Below the pieces are notes generated by a model. That model ran no database searches and was not told the origin of the DNA. It worked only from the letters and a program-made list of their open reading frames with translations. Shown here in pieces: positions 1 through 6,804 of a DNA stretch of 9,595 nucleotides. Position 1 is the stretch's first letter. Each line of letters opens with the position of its first letter. The stretch comes from Sulfurovum sp. Its GTDB lineage: Bacteria; Campylobacterota; Campylobacteria; Campylobacterales; Sulfurovaceae. Location of the stretch: contig DAOUPF010000024.1 of NCBI GenBank assembly GCA_030626265.1, forward strand, positions 1 through 9,595. Reading direction: 5' to 3'. The position numbers were made by a program, and so were the translations under genes.

Positions 1-131
1 AGTTGTTTGAAAATGGCAAGCTTTTAGAAGCTAAAACCAAAGTGTCAAATATACCAAATCTACTACTTCCTATAAATATCATTTTGGGTATCGTTGCTCT
101 ATGGTTAGGCGTAGGGCTTAGAGGACTTTAA
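1..131 (+). CDS. C-terminal fragment of an unidentified membrane protein
   Basis: The window opens inside a reading frame whose complete codons start at base 3 and which ends with TAA at 129-131. The visible 42 residues begin LFENGKLLEAKTKVSNIPN and continue into one hydrophobic stretch rich in Leu, Ile, Val and Gly (about residues 20-40), ending in GLRGL. This looks like the last transmembrane helix of an inner-membrane protein with a very short tail. Too little is visible to name a family; an LptF/LptG-type permease is one guess but is not supported by any motif I can see. Only 2 bp separate its stop from the GTG of maf, so it is probably co-transcribed with maf and mrcA. That it is coding is likely because the frame is open and ends right at the next gene's ribosome binding site. 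Confidence 0.6.
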   Translation, partial: LFENGKLLEAKTKVSNIPNLLLPINIILGIVALWLGVGLRGL

Positions 132-133
132 TA

Positions 134-739
134 GTGATCAAGGAGCAGGGAGCAAGGAGCAGTAAGATTTGTTTGTGTTCAGCCTCTCCGTCACGAGCTT
201 TGTTACTAAATAAATTTGCAATGGACTTCATACAAAAATCTACTAGCTATGATGAAGATCAGATTAGTACTTCCATAGCAAAAGATTTTGTATATATAGC
301 CAGTAAAGGCAAGCTAGACTCTGCTATCGCTGAGTTTGGACTAGATATTCCACTGCTCTGTGCTGATACTGTTATAGCCTCCACTGATGGTAGTATCCTG
401 CGTAAAGCCAAAGATATAGAACATGCAAGAGAGATTTTAGATATACAAAGCAACTCTACTATATCTATCATCTCCTCTGTACATTTCAAATCAAAAGAGT
501 TACTATTTACTGATATATCAGATACGCACTATAACTTTTCAAAATTTGAAGATGATGATATGGAAGAGTATCTACAGAGTGGAGAGTGGAGAGGAAAAGC
601 AGGTGCATGTATGGTCGAAGGCTTTTGTAAAAAGTATATAAAGTCTGTAGATGGATACGAGAGTACTGCGATGGGGCTACAGGTAGAGAAGTTGTTGCCT
701 TGGATTAGAATGTTACAACAGAATAAAGGAGAGATATAG
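134..739 (+). CDS. maf: Maf-family nucleotide pyrophosphatase
   Basis: Maf proteins hydrolyse non-canonical or damaged nucleoside triphosphates to the monophosphate and pyrophosphate in the cytoplasm; overexpression of some members blocks septation. The 201-residue product shows the family landmarks in order: the N-terminal strand and loop LCSASPSRALLL (about residues 14-25), the catalytic Asp motif LCADTVIAS, a degenerate lysine motif ILRKAKDIEHA in place of the usual GKPKD, and WRGKAGACMVEGF followed by STAMGLQVEKL near the end. The first motif reads SPSR rather than SPRR, a pattern I associate with campylobacterial Maf proteins. GTG at 134 is preceded by AGAGGA at a suitable distance, but it adds about ten residues to the usual N-terminus and runs through a heptamer repeat, so the true start is uncertain. 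Its TAG shares its last base with the GTG of mrcA, which points to translational coupling. Substrate preference cannot be read from the sequence. Confidence 0.9.
   Translation: MIKEQGARSSKICLCSASPSRALLLNKFAMDFIQKSTSYDEDQISTSIAKDFVYIASKGKLDSAIAEFGLDIPLLCADTVIASTDGSILRKAKDIEHAREILDIQSNSTISIISSVHFKSKELLFTDISDTHYNFSKFEDDDMEEYLQSGEWRGKAGACMVEGFCKKYIKSVDGYESTAMGLQVEKLLPWIRMLQQNKGEI
141..161 (+). repeat. three tandem copies of the heptamer RGGAGCA
   Basis: Positions 141-147, 148-154 and 155-161 read AGGAGCA, GGGAGCA and AGGAGCA. The run lies inside the first dozen codons of maf, just after its GTG start, and each unit contains a Shine-Dalgarno-like GGAG core. Because the unit is 7 bp, gain or loss of one copy would shift the maf frame. 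Three copies encode KEQGARSS-like residues that have no counterpart in typical Maf N-termini. Confidence 0.8.
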
Positions 740-2835
740 TGTTTTATCGCCTCATAAAGGGTTTTATAGTTCTAATTATTGTTACTTCTGTTTTGTTGAT
801 AGGTGCATTTATGTATGCATATCAAGAGGTTGACTTGGATGCGGATAAGCTTATCAACTACTCACCAGATGTCTCTAGTGAAATACTCGATCGCAATGGT
901 GAGAGACTAGCATATATCTTCAAAAAAAGGCATCGTCTATATGCTAACTATGATGAGATACCAGGATTGCTGATAGAGGCATTAGTAGCTGTAGAGGATA
1001 CCAAATTCTTTGAGCATAATGGCATAAATCCAGATGCTATCATGAGAGCTATAGTGCGTGATATACAGGCTGGCAGCTTTGTGGAGGGTGGAAGTACTCT
1101 TACTCAACAGTTGGTCAAAAATAAACTCCTAACTAGACAAAAAACACTTGTTAGAAAACTAAATGAAGCGGTTCTTGCGATAAAGATAGAAAATGAACTT
1201 AGCAAAGAGCAGATACTTGAGAGATATCTAAATGAGATATTTTTTGGAAATAATTACTACGGAGTCAAGACTGCCGCTCATGGATACTTTCATAAAACTC
1301 TAAAAGAGCTTAGTCTCAAAGAGTGTGCTATACTCGTAGGCTTGCCAAAGGGACCTAGCTACTACAATCCACTCCGTCACTACAAAAGAGCACTAAATCG
1401 TGCTAATGCAGTACTGGGTCGTATGCGTTCGATAGGTTGGATAACAGAACAAGAGTATCTAGCAGCTGTCAAGGAGATGCCACAAGTTCATAGGACTACA
1501 CTCACACAAAATGTAGCACCATATATAGTAGATGAAGTTCAGAGACGCTTTAAGGGAAAACTAGGAGATATCAGAACTGGTGGATACAAGATATATACTA
1601 CTGTAGATCTAGGGATGCAAGAGATTGCCAGAGATGCTATGGATATGGGTTTTGAAAAAACAACTAAGAGATACAAAGATAATCCTAAAAAAACCAAGTT
1701 CAATGGAGCGATGGTAGCAGTAGAGAATAAAACGGGTGATATACTAGCCCTTGTAGGAGGGGTGGACTATAAGAAATCAGCATTTAATCGTGTGACTATG
1801 GCAAAGAGACAGCCTGGATCTGCATTTAAACCATTTATATATCAAACAGCACTAGATATGGGCTATAATCCATCTACCAAGCTTACAGATCTCTCTCGTA
1901 CTTTTGGATATGAAAGAGATGGCAAGAGAAAAGTATGGGCTCCTAGAAACTATGAAAGAGATTTCAAAGGATTTATCCCACTTCGTGAAGCTCTCGTACA
2001 CTCTCGTAACCTAGCTACGGTAAATCTAGTCTATGATATAGGTGTCAATACTATACGAAAAAGACTAGCTCTACTAGATGTAAAAAATATCCCAAAAGAC
2101 CTCTCTATCTCATTAGGAAATCTAGGGATAAGCCCACTTAAGGTGGCACAGATATATACGGTATTTTCTAATAGTGGACATATGATAGAGCCAAGGCTAG
2201 TGAGCAAAATCATCTCCAAAGAGAATGCAGTACTATATGAGACAAAACCAAAAGAGATAGCCAACTTCACTAAGCCAGAACAGGCATACCTGATGACAAG
2301 TATCCTCAAAGAGGTAGTAGACGAAGGAACTGGTAGAAATGCCCGAGTAAAAGGTCTAGAGCTTGCAGGGAAAACAGGTACTACCAATGATGGTGTAGAT
2401 GCATGGTTTTGTGGATACTCTCCAACTATTACAAATATCACATGGTTTGGTCGAGATAACAACAGACGCATAGGAAAAGGTGCAACAGGAGGCTCTGTAG
2501 CAGCTCCTAGCTTTGCATACTTTTATAGAGAGATGCTAAAGCTGTATCCAGAGACCCCAAGAAAATTTGTCAAACCATCAGGTGTCTTTATAGGGATAAC
2601 AGAAGAGGGTAAAGAGGAGCTATATACTGAGATATCTCCTCTGCAAAATAAAAAAGTAGAACCAGCCAACCCTTTTGATGACTTTGGTGGTGTTGATGAG
2701 AGTGTAGAGGTTATAAAAATAGATGAAGACCCTATATCTGATGTAAGTGATAGAGAAGATGATGTGATAGATCCTATCAACTTAAAGCCTAAAAAGCCAG
2801 TAAAGGTTGGCGAGGATAGCGGGATGATGTTTTAA
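739..2835 (+). CDS. mrcA: penicillin-binding protein 1A (bifunctional class A PBP)
   Basis: Class A PBPs polymerise lipid II into glycan strands and cross-link the peptides in the periplasm. The 698-residue product has a short cytoplasmic start and one membrane anchor (about residues 7-28). The GT51 glycosyltransferase domain follows, with VEDTKFFEHNG (catalytic Glu86), GGSTLTQQLVKN (about 117-128) and ERYLNEIFFGNNYYG (second conserved Glu166). The transpeptidase domain carries SAFK (nucleophile Ser361, Lys364), SRN (422-424) and KTGT (545-548). All catalytic elements are intact. The last 55 or so residues form an acidic, proline-containing tail (DDFGGVDESVEV onward), probably disordered in the periplasm. 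GTG at 739 overlaps the maf stop by one base and has AAAGGAG at 725-731, a good spacing, so this start is well supported. Length is normal for the family. Maf plus PBP1A side by side fits a cell-wall and division unit. Confidence 0.96.
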   Translation: MFYRLIKGFIVLIIVTSVLLIGAFMYAYQEVDLDADKLINYSPDVSSEILDRNGERLAYIFKKRHRLYANYDEIPGLLIEALVAVEDTKFFEHNGINPDAIMRAIVRDIQAGSFVEGGSTLTQQLVKNKLLTRQKTLVRKLNEAVLAIKIENELSKEQILERYLNEIFFGNNYYGVKTAAHGYFHKTLKELSLKECAILVGLPKGPSYYNPLRHYKRALNRANAVLGRMRSIGWITEQEYLAAVKEMPQVHRTTLTQNVAPYIVDEVQRRFKGKLGDIRTGGYKIYTTVDLGMQEIARDAMDMGFEKTTKRYKDNPKKTKFNGAMVAVENKTGDILALVGGVDYKKSAFNRVTMAKRQPGSAFKPFIYQTALDMGYNPSTKLTDLSRTFGYERDGKRKVWAPRNYERDFKGFIPLREALVHSRNLATVNLVYDIGVNTIRKRLALLDVKNIPKDLSISLGNLGISPLKVAQIYTVFSNSGHMIEPRLVSKIISKENAVLYETKPKEIANFTKPEQAYLMTSILKEVVDEGTGRNARVKGLELAGKTGTTNDGVDAWFCGYSPTITNITWFGRDNNRRIGKGATGGSVAAPSFAYFYREMLKLYPETPRKFVKPSGVFIGITEEGKEELYTEISPLQNKKVEPANPFDDFGGVDESVEVIKIDEDPISDVSDREDDVIDPINLKPKKPVKVGEDSGMMF

Positions 2836-2873
2836 AGGAAGAGGAAATTTTCAGCTTCACTTAGAATATAAGA

Positions 2874-2901
2874 TTGTTCCATATCACCTGATATGGAACA
2901 A
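2874..2901. terminator. 28-bp palindrome between convergent mrcA and glnA, putative terminator
   Basis: The arms TTGTTCCATATCA (2874-2886) and TGATATGGAACAA (2889-2901) are perfect reverse complements, 13 bp each, around a CC centre; as RNA this would fold into about 12 bp with a tetraloop. It sits 38 bp after the mrcA stop and 6 bp after the glnA stop. On the minus strand the hairpin is followed by TCTTATATTC, a moderately U-rich tail, so it best serves glnA. On the plus strand the following bases are A-rich, so an intrinsic terminator for mrcA is less convincing. A protein-binding operator is an alternative. Confidence 0.6.
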
Positions 2902-2907
2902 AAAGAT

Positions 2908-4338
2908 TTAGCAAGAGTAAGTTGATTGGAACTCAAATGCTGTTGGTCTTCCCTCATCTGGCCATACCTGTCTCTCGAACTGGTAGTGTTGGTATGTGTT
3001 TATGAACTCAGATGTAAATACTGGGCTTAGGAAGTCATTATCAGAGATAAGCCCCTCTAATGCTTCTCTTAGTGTATGAGGCATTTGAGGGATATTTCTA
3101 TCTCTAATCTCATCAAGAGTAAGCTCAAACAAGTCTTCATTCATTGGACCTACTGGGATATACTTGTTTTTGATACCATCAAGTCCTGCCATCATGAGTG
3201 CTGCAAAACATAGGTAAGGACATGCTGTAGAGTCAGGGAATCTAGTTTCTATTCTAGTAGCCATCTCGCCTGCACCATATGGGATACGACAAGCTGCACT
3301 TCGGTTTTGGCTAGAGTAAGTCAAAATAGATGGTGCTTCAAATCCAGGGATAAGTCTCTTGTAGGAGTTTGTACTAGGATTTGTAAATGCAGATACTGCA
3401 TGAGCATGCTTGAATATACCACCTAGATAGTGAAGAGCAGTATCACTTAGGTTTGCATATGCCCCCTCTTTATAAAATAGGTTTTTACCATCTTTCCAGA
3501 TAGACTGGTGTACATGCATTCCATTACCATTGTCACCATATAGTGGTTTTGGCATGAATGTAGCAGATTTACCATTGAGGTGCGCTACCATCTTGACTAC
3601 ATACTTGTACTTTTGTACATTATCAGCAGCCTCTATCATATCACCAAATTTGATACCGATTTCATGTTGTGCCTGTGCTACTTCATGATGCCCTAACATT
3701 ACAGTTAATCCAACTTCTTCAAGCACGAGCATCATCTCAGCTCTAAGATCAACAGCCGAATCTGTAGGCATTACTGGGAAGTAACCACCTTTTGTTCTAG
3801 GTCTATGACCCATGTTACCATAGTCACCCATGCTAGATGAATCACTCCACTCACCCTCTTCGGAGTCTACTTTAAATCCTGACTGGTTGATACCATCCCA
3901 TATCTGAACATTATCAAACAGGAAGAACTCATTCTCTGGACCAAAGAATGCTTCATCACCGATATTTTGCTCTTCCATGTGTTTCAATGTTTTCTTAGCG
4001 ATAGATCTAGGACATTTTGCATAAAGCTCATTTTTGTAGATGTCATATACATCACAGATGACGATTGCAGTGCTATCAGCAGTAAAAGGATCCAAAAATG
4101 CAGTTTCTATATCTGGCTTGAGAATCATATCTGATTCATTGATAGGTTGCCAAGCATCGATAGATGAGCCATCAAATGGAATTCCACCCTCATACATACT
4201 ATCTTCAAGTGTAGTTATTCTATATGAGATATGGTGCCATGCACCTTTGATGTCTGTGAATCTAAAATCTACAAATTCTACTTCGTTGTCCTCACAGTAT
4301 TTATTATATTCTGCAAGATTGTTTACAAATTTACCCAT
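2908..4338 (-). CDS. glnA: type I glutamine synthetase
   Basis: Glutamine synthetase forms glutamine from glutamate, ammonia and ATP as a cytoplasmic dodecamer and is the main entry point for ammonium. The 476 residues show the GS-I set: [10 protein letters not shown] latch (Asp56), [12 protein letters not shown] metal-binding Glu135 and Glu137, [13 protein letters not shown] (217-228), [16 protein letters not shown] with His275, RLIPGFEAP with Glu334, NRSAACRIP (345-353) and ETRFPDS (364-370). The 25-residue insertion ending in GGYFPV is typical of the beta subtype. At the place where enterobacterial GS has the adenylylated Tyr of NLYDLP, this protein reads DLFELT with Phe404, so it cannot be adenylylated there; Helicobacter pylori GlnA is known to have a similar Phe-containing motif. 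ATG at 4336-4338 follows AGGAGA (4343-4348 on the opposite strand). An extended -10 element lies upstream, so glnA can be expressed apart from the PHP gene behind it. Confidence 0.97.
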   Translation of the reverse strand: MGKFVNNLAEYNKYCEDNEVEFVDFRFTDIKGAWHHISYRITTLEDSMYEGGIPFDGSSIDAWQPINESDMILKPDIETAFLDPFTADSTAIVICDVYDIYKNELYAKCPRSIAKKTLKHMEEQNIGDEAFFGPENEFFLFDNVQIWDGINQSGFKVDSEEGEWSDSSSMGDYGNMGHRPRTKGGYFPVMPTDSAVDLRAEMMLVLEEVGLTVMLGHHEVAQAQHEIGIKFGDMIEAADNVQKYKYVVKMVAHLNGKSATFMPKPLYGDNGNGMHVHQSIWKDGKNLFYKEGAYANLSDTALHYLGGIFKHAHAVSAFTNPSTNSYKRLIPGFEAPSILTYSSQNRSAACRIPYGAGEMATRIETRFPDSTACPYLCFAALMMAGLDGIKNKYIPVGPMNEDLFELTLDEIRDRNIPQMPHTLREALEGLISDNDFLSPVFTSEFINTYQHYQFERQVWPDEGRPTAFEFQSTYSC

Positions 4339-4368
4339 GTATTCTCCTAAATATTTTAATATCCTACA

Positions 4369-4377
4369 ATTATACCA
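4369..4377 (-). promoter_or_regulatory. extended -10 promoter of glnA
   Basis: Read on the minus strand, the 70-bp gap between the PHP gene and glnA contains TGGTATAAT, an exact extended -10 (TGn plus TATAAT). Transcription would begin near 4362, giving a leader of about 24 nt that includes the glnA ribosome binding site. No good -35 hexamer is seen at 17 bp, which fits campylobacterial sigma-70 promoters that rely on the -10 and upstream AT-rich DNA. I see no sigma-54 GG-N10-GC element. Confidence 0.6.
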
Positions 4378-4408
4378 ACTAACAATTTAGATATATAGGA
4401 TTTTATGC

Positions 4409-5188
4409 CTAAATTTTAACCAATTGTCTCTCTCGGTGCTTAAAAGTAACGGCTTTTGTATATCCGATAGACTTTGCCATAGTATATGCCGAGTCAAGTC
4501 CAGCCCCTACTTGCTCTACTTTGTGTGCATCAGAACCAAATGTTATAGGTATATCTAGTGTATATGCTTCTTGGAGTAACTCAACTGATGGATACATCTC
4601 TCCTATAGGTTTACGAAGTCCAGAGGTGTTTATCTCTAGTACCATACTCGAGTCTTTGATAGCTCTTAATGCATCTTTTGCTAGGAGTCTGATATCTTTT
4701 GTCGGCATGAACTTAAATACTTTGATGAGATCCAAGTGACCTACTATATCAAAGTGCCCAGACTTCACCATATCAATAATAGCATCGAAATAGGCTTGCC
4801 ATATATCATTTATATCTTTGTCCTCCCATCCACCTATGAACTCTGGATTGTCAAAGCTCCATTTGTTGATGAAGTGCACAGAACCTATGAGGAAATCTAC
4901 ATCAGCATTTAATACTCTACTATCCATATGCCCTGGAAGATAGTCTACCTCATAGCCTAGGAGTATCTCTATGTCATCCTTGTATCTATCTCTAGCTTTT
5001 AGCACATCATCCCTATAGTGAGGCATCTCATCAAGCCCAAGACGGTAGTGTTCGTCAAAGTCCATATAAGCATGTTCAGAAAAGCCATATATATCAATGC
5101 CTAGCTCTATGGCTCTCTGGACATACTCATCTATCGTGCCCTCTGCGTGGTTACATCTGGTGGTGTGGTTGTGTATGTCTATTCTCAT
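4409..5188 (-). CDS. PHP-domain phosphatase, HisJ/HisK-type histidinol-phosphatase candidate
   Basis: PHP-family histidinol-phosphatases remove phosphate from L-histidinol phosphate, the penultimate part of histidine biosynthesis, using a trinuclear metal site in the cytoplasm. From the ATG at 5188 the protein has 259 residues and starts MRIDIHNHTTRCNHAEG. All expected metal ligands are visible: His6, His8 and His14 in the first motif, His39 in GFSEHAY, Glu80 in LGYEVDY, His105 in IGSVHF, His151 in GHLDLIK, and Asp220 and His222 in FGSDAHK. Length and motif spacing match the HisJ-type family. A TTG at 5206 would add six residues, but PHP proteins normally begin right before the HxH motif and neither start has a clear Shine-Dalgarno, so I prefer the ATG. 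It may be read from a leaderless or very short leader mRNA. Related PHP phosphatases act on other substrates, so histidinol phosphate is inferred from family only; no his genes are nearby. Confidence 0.8.
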   Translation of the reverse strand: MRIDIHNHTTRCNHAEGTIDEYVQRAIELGIDIYGFSEHAYMDFDEHYRLGLDEMPHYRDDVLKARDRYKDDIEILLGYEVDYLPGHMDSRVLNADVDFLIGSVHFINKWSFDNPEFIGGWEDKDINDIWQAYFDAIIDMVKSGHFDIVGHLDLIKVFKFMPTKDIRLLAKDALRAIKDSSMVLEINTSGLRKPIGEMYPSVELLQEAYTLDIPITFGSDAHKVEQVGAGLDSAYTMAKSIGYTKAVTFKHRERQLVKI

Positions 5189-5220
5189 AGTAGATATTTT
5201 AGCCAAAAACTGATAAACTT
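5189..5220. promoter_or_regulatory. 32-bp divergent promoter gap between the PHP gene and the Crp/Fnr gene
   Basis: The two ATG codons are separated by only 32 bp, so both promoters must overlap each other or reach into the genes. On the minus strand TAAAAT (in GGCTAAAATATC) lies just before the PHP ATG and could be a -10 for a nearly leaderless transcript. On the plus strand the AT-rich GATATTTT around 5193-5200 is a possible -10 for the regulator. Neither start has a recognisable Shine-Dalgarno. Assignments of individual hexamers are tentative. Confidence 0.35.
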
Positions 5221-5856
5221 ATGCCTATGAATGATGTACAGAAGATAATAGAAAAACTACAAGAGATAGGAACTATCACCTCATATCCTCCAAAGAGCTT
5301 GGTGTATATGGAGCAAGATACAGGAAGGCACCTATATATACTGTTAGATGGTAAAGTCCGCTGTTATCGCTATGATGTCAAAGGCAATATAATTACCTTG
5401 CCTTTTCATGATATATATGATCTTTTGGGTGAGCTACCAGCAAATGGAGATTTGATAAACTATCAAGAGAGTTGTGAGTGTGAAGTAGAGTGTACGCTGC
5501 TACGCATAGATAGTCTACTGCTGTGCAGACAAGCATCGTCAGACTTAAATATTGCCAATTTTTTGATAGAGAGACTCTCTCGTCGTAGCCGTGCCTTAGC
5601 TCAGTTTAGCTGTATCAATACCGCATCATCACTCAGTGAAAAAGTAGCCTTATTCATATATGAACATGAAGAGCACTTCTGCTCTCTACCTATCAACCAA
5701 ACTGCAAGCATGCTAAACATACCTCCAGAGTCACTATCTAGAATACTCAAAAAGTTTCGACAAAATGGGATATTGGATAATGAGAATGGAGTGTATCAAG
5801 TTTTAGAGCTAGAAGCACTGAGAGAGTATTTTGATTTTGCTTATTGTGGAGGGTAG
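5221..5856 (+). CDS. Crp/Fnr-family transcriptional regulator
   Basis: The 211-residue product has the Crp/Fnr architecture: a cyclic-nucleotide-binding-like beta barrel (about 15-105, with HLYILLDGKVRCYRYD and the GELPANG turn), a dimerisation helix (about 106-135) and a C-terminal winged helix-turn-helix (about 138-200). The recognition helix PPESLSRILKKF carries E170, S173 and R174, the same E-x-x-S-R pattern as FNR, so TTGAT-like half-sites are plausible. The residues that bind cAMP phosphate in true Crp are not recognisable, and there is no N-terminal cysteine cluster as in FNR. Instead Cys85, Cys87 and Cys91 form CxCxxxC inside the effector domain. The signal is therefore unknown; redox or nitrosative sensing is possible but unproven. 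ATG 5221 was chosen; ATG 5227 is an equal alternative because neither has a Shine-Dalgarno. Its 3' end overlaps the convergent deacetylase gene by 16 bp. Confidence 0.88.
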   Translation: MPMNDVQKIIEKLQEIGTITSYPPKSLVYMEQDTGRHLYILLDGKVRCYRYDVKGNIITLPFHDIYDLLGELPANGDLINYQESCECEVECTLLRIDSLLLCRQASSDLNIANFLIERLSRRSRALAQFSCINTASSLSEKVALFIYEHEEHFCSLPINQTASMLNIPPESLSRILKKFRQNGILDNENGVYQVLELEALREYFDFAYCGG

Positions 5857-6743
5857 AGAATAGTATGGGTTAGTGACTGAATCTGTGTAGTCTGGTTTTC
5901 ATCTAAGAGTTTCCTAAACTTTATGATTCCCTGAGGTTCATTCCTGTTCCCATGCAACAGAACAATAGATCCACCTTTTGGCATCTCACCTTTTGCCAAC
6001 CAAGCATCACTTCCTATAGTAACAAGCCCTAAGTTATGTATGGTTTTGATAGTTCTCTCGTCAGATACTAGACCAGGAAAACGGAAAAAGATAGATGGGG
6101 TTATGCCTTGGGATATGAGTAGTTGTTCTAGTCTTAGAGTGTCTTTTCTAAGGTCATAACCAGTAGTGAGTGAGAAGTTTTTTGATAGTTCTACTTTGCT
6201 GTTGTATGGGTGTGAGTATGTGTGATTTCCCCATGTGATGGATAGATTAGCATCTCTCTCCCACTGTATTAGTTTTTTAAACTCTACGGTATGTTTTTCT
6301 ATCCATAAACCAGTGATAAATATCGTTACAGGTGCAGGGTTTATGAATCTATTTATCATAGAGATATATAGCTCCTCTTCAAATCCACTCTTTGATGATG
6401 GGCACAGGTCAGTAGTGATAGTTATGCCTCCTCTTCCATGAGTGATACCGTCATTTTGTAGTGGGTAGGGTGGATGTGAGCTTTGAGTTAATAGCCTTTG
6501 GTAGTTTGACTCACCACATGTGTGTCCGATAGTTTTGACCATAGGTTGTATATGAGTTTTTAGTGTGCGTGTATTGACCATCAGTTGTAGTCTATCTTTG
6601 CCCATGTTAAAGGTACGGATGACAGCTAGTTCATCAGAGTTTTTGGGCTGGAAGCAGAAGTTGTTAGTATGATAGTTTGTAATCTGCTGAGCACTTAAGG
6701 ATAGGCTTGTCAAGAGTAAAAATAAAACTATTAGTAATTTCAT
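5841..6743 (-). CDS. secreted polysaccharide deacetylase-like (NodB-type) protein
   Basis: NodB-type carbohydrate esterases (CE4) remove acetyl groups from sugars such as N-acetylglucosamine. The 300 residues start with a clear signal peptide, MKLLIVLFLLLTSLSLSAQQ, with likely cleavage after about residue 18, so the protein acts in the periplasm or outside. An N-terminal region without a known motif (about 20-105) precedes the NodB-like domain. Visible CE4 elements are TTDLC (Asp112), the metal-binding HTYSH (His174, His178), RFPG (Arg221), SDAW (Asp246, Trp248) and LLHGN (His264). The first motif departs from the usual TFDDG: the catalytic Asp is kept, but the second, metal-binding Asp is Leu. 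This may be a divergent subfamily with another substrate or metal geometry. ATG at 6743 has a strong AAGGAGG (6748-6754). The gene is divergent from trhP and overlaps the regulator gene at its 3' end. Target polymer unknown. Confidence 0.82.
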   Translation of the reverse strand: MKLLIVLFLLLTSLSLSAQQITNYHTNNFCFQPKNSDELAVIRTFNMGKDRLQLMVNTRTLKTHIQPMVKTIGHTCGESNYQRLLTQSSHPPYPLQNDGITHGRGGITITTDLCPSSKSGFEEELYISMINRFINPAPVTIFITGLWIEKHTVEFKKLIQWERDANLSITWGNHTYSHPYNSKVELSKNFSLTTGYDLRKDTLRLEQLLISQGITPSIFFRFPGLVSDERTIKTIHNLGLVTIGSDAWLAKGEMPKGGSIVLLHGNRNEPQGIIKFRKLLDENQTTQIQSLTHTILYPPQ

Positions 6744-6804
6744 AAAACCTCCTTTTTACTACCTTTATAGTAAAATAATAGCTACTTTATCATTCAGGAA
6801 AGAT
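6744..6804. promoter_or_regulatory. 61-bp divergent promoter region of the deacetylase-like gene and trhP
   Basis: On the minus strand TATTAT (6775-6780) is a plausible -10 for the deacetylase gene, about 25 nt ahead of its ATG with AAGGAGG in between. On the plus strand TAAAAT (6771-6776) could be the -10 of trhP, with AGGAA at 6796-6800 as its ribosome binding site. The two elements overlap face to face, so the promoters would compete. Both calls rest on short AT-rich matches. Confidence 0.4.

Noticed and set aside
134..739. Maf as a broken gene because of SPSR and the weak lysine motif
   Set aside because: The frame is full length and the Asp, GKAG and C-terminal motifs are intact; the deviations fit what I recall of campylobacterial Maf proteins.
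2031..2471. 146-codon minus-strand frame inside mrcA
   Set aside because: It is opposite the transpeptidase domain, with a serine/arginine-skewed composition typical of antisense frames; no ribosome binding site or family motif.
4040..4390. 116-codon plus-strand frame opposite the 5' part of glnA
   Set aside because: It lies almost wholly antisense to conserved GS codons and has no family resemblance, so it is a shadow frame.
4384..4415. AATTTAG / CTAAATT inverted repeat as a terminator after the PHP gene
   Set aside because: Seven A/T-rich pairs around an 18-nt loop, with the stop codon inside one arm, make a very weak hairpin.
5189..5206. TTG start at 5206 for the PHP gene
   Set aside because: It adds six residues before the family's usual N-terminus and has no Shine-Dalgarno; ATG at 5188 places the HxH motif at the normal position.
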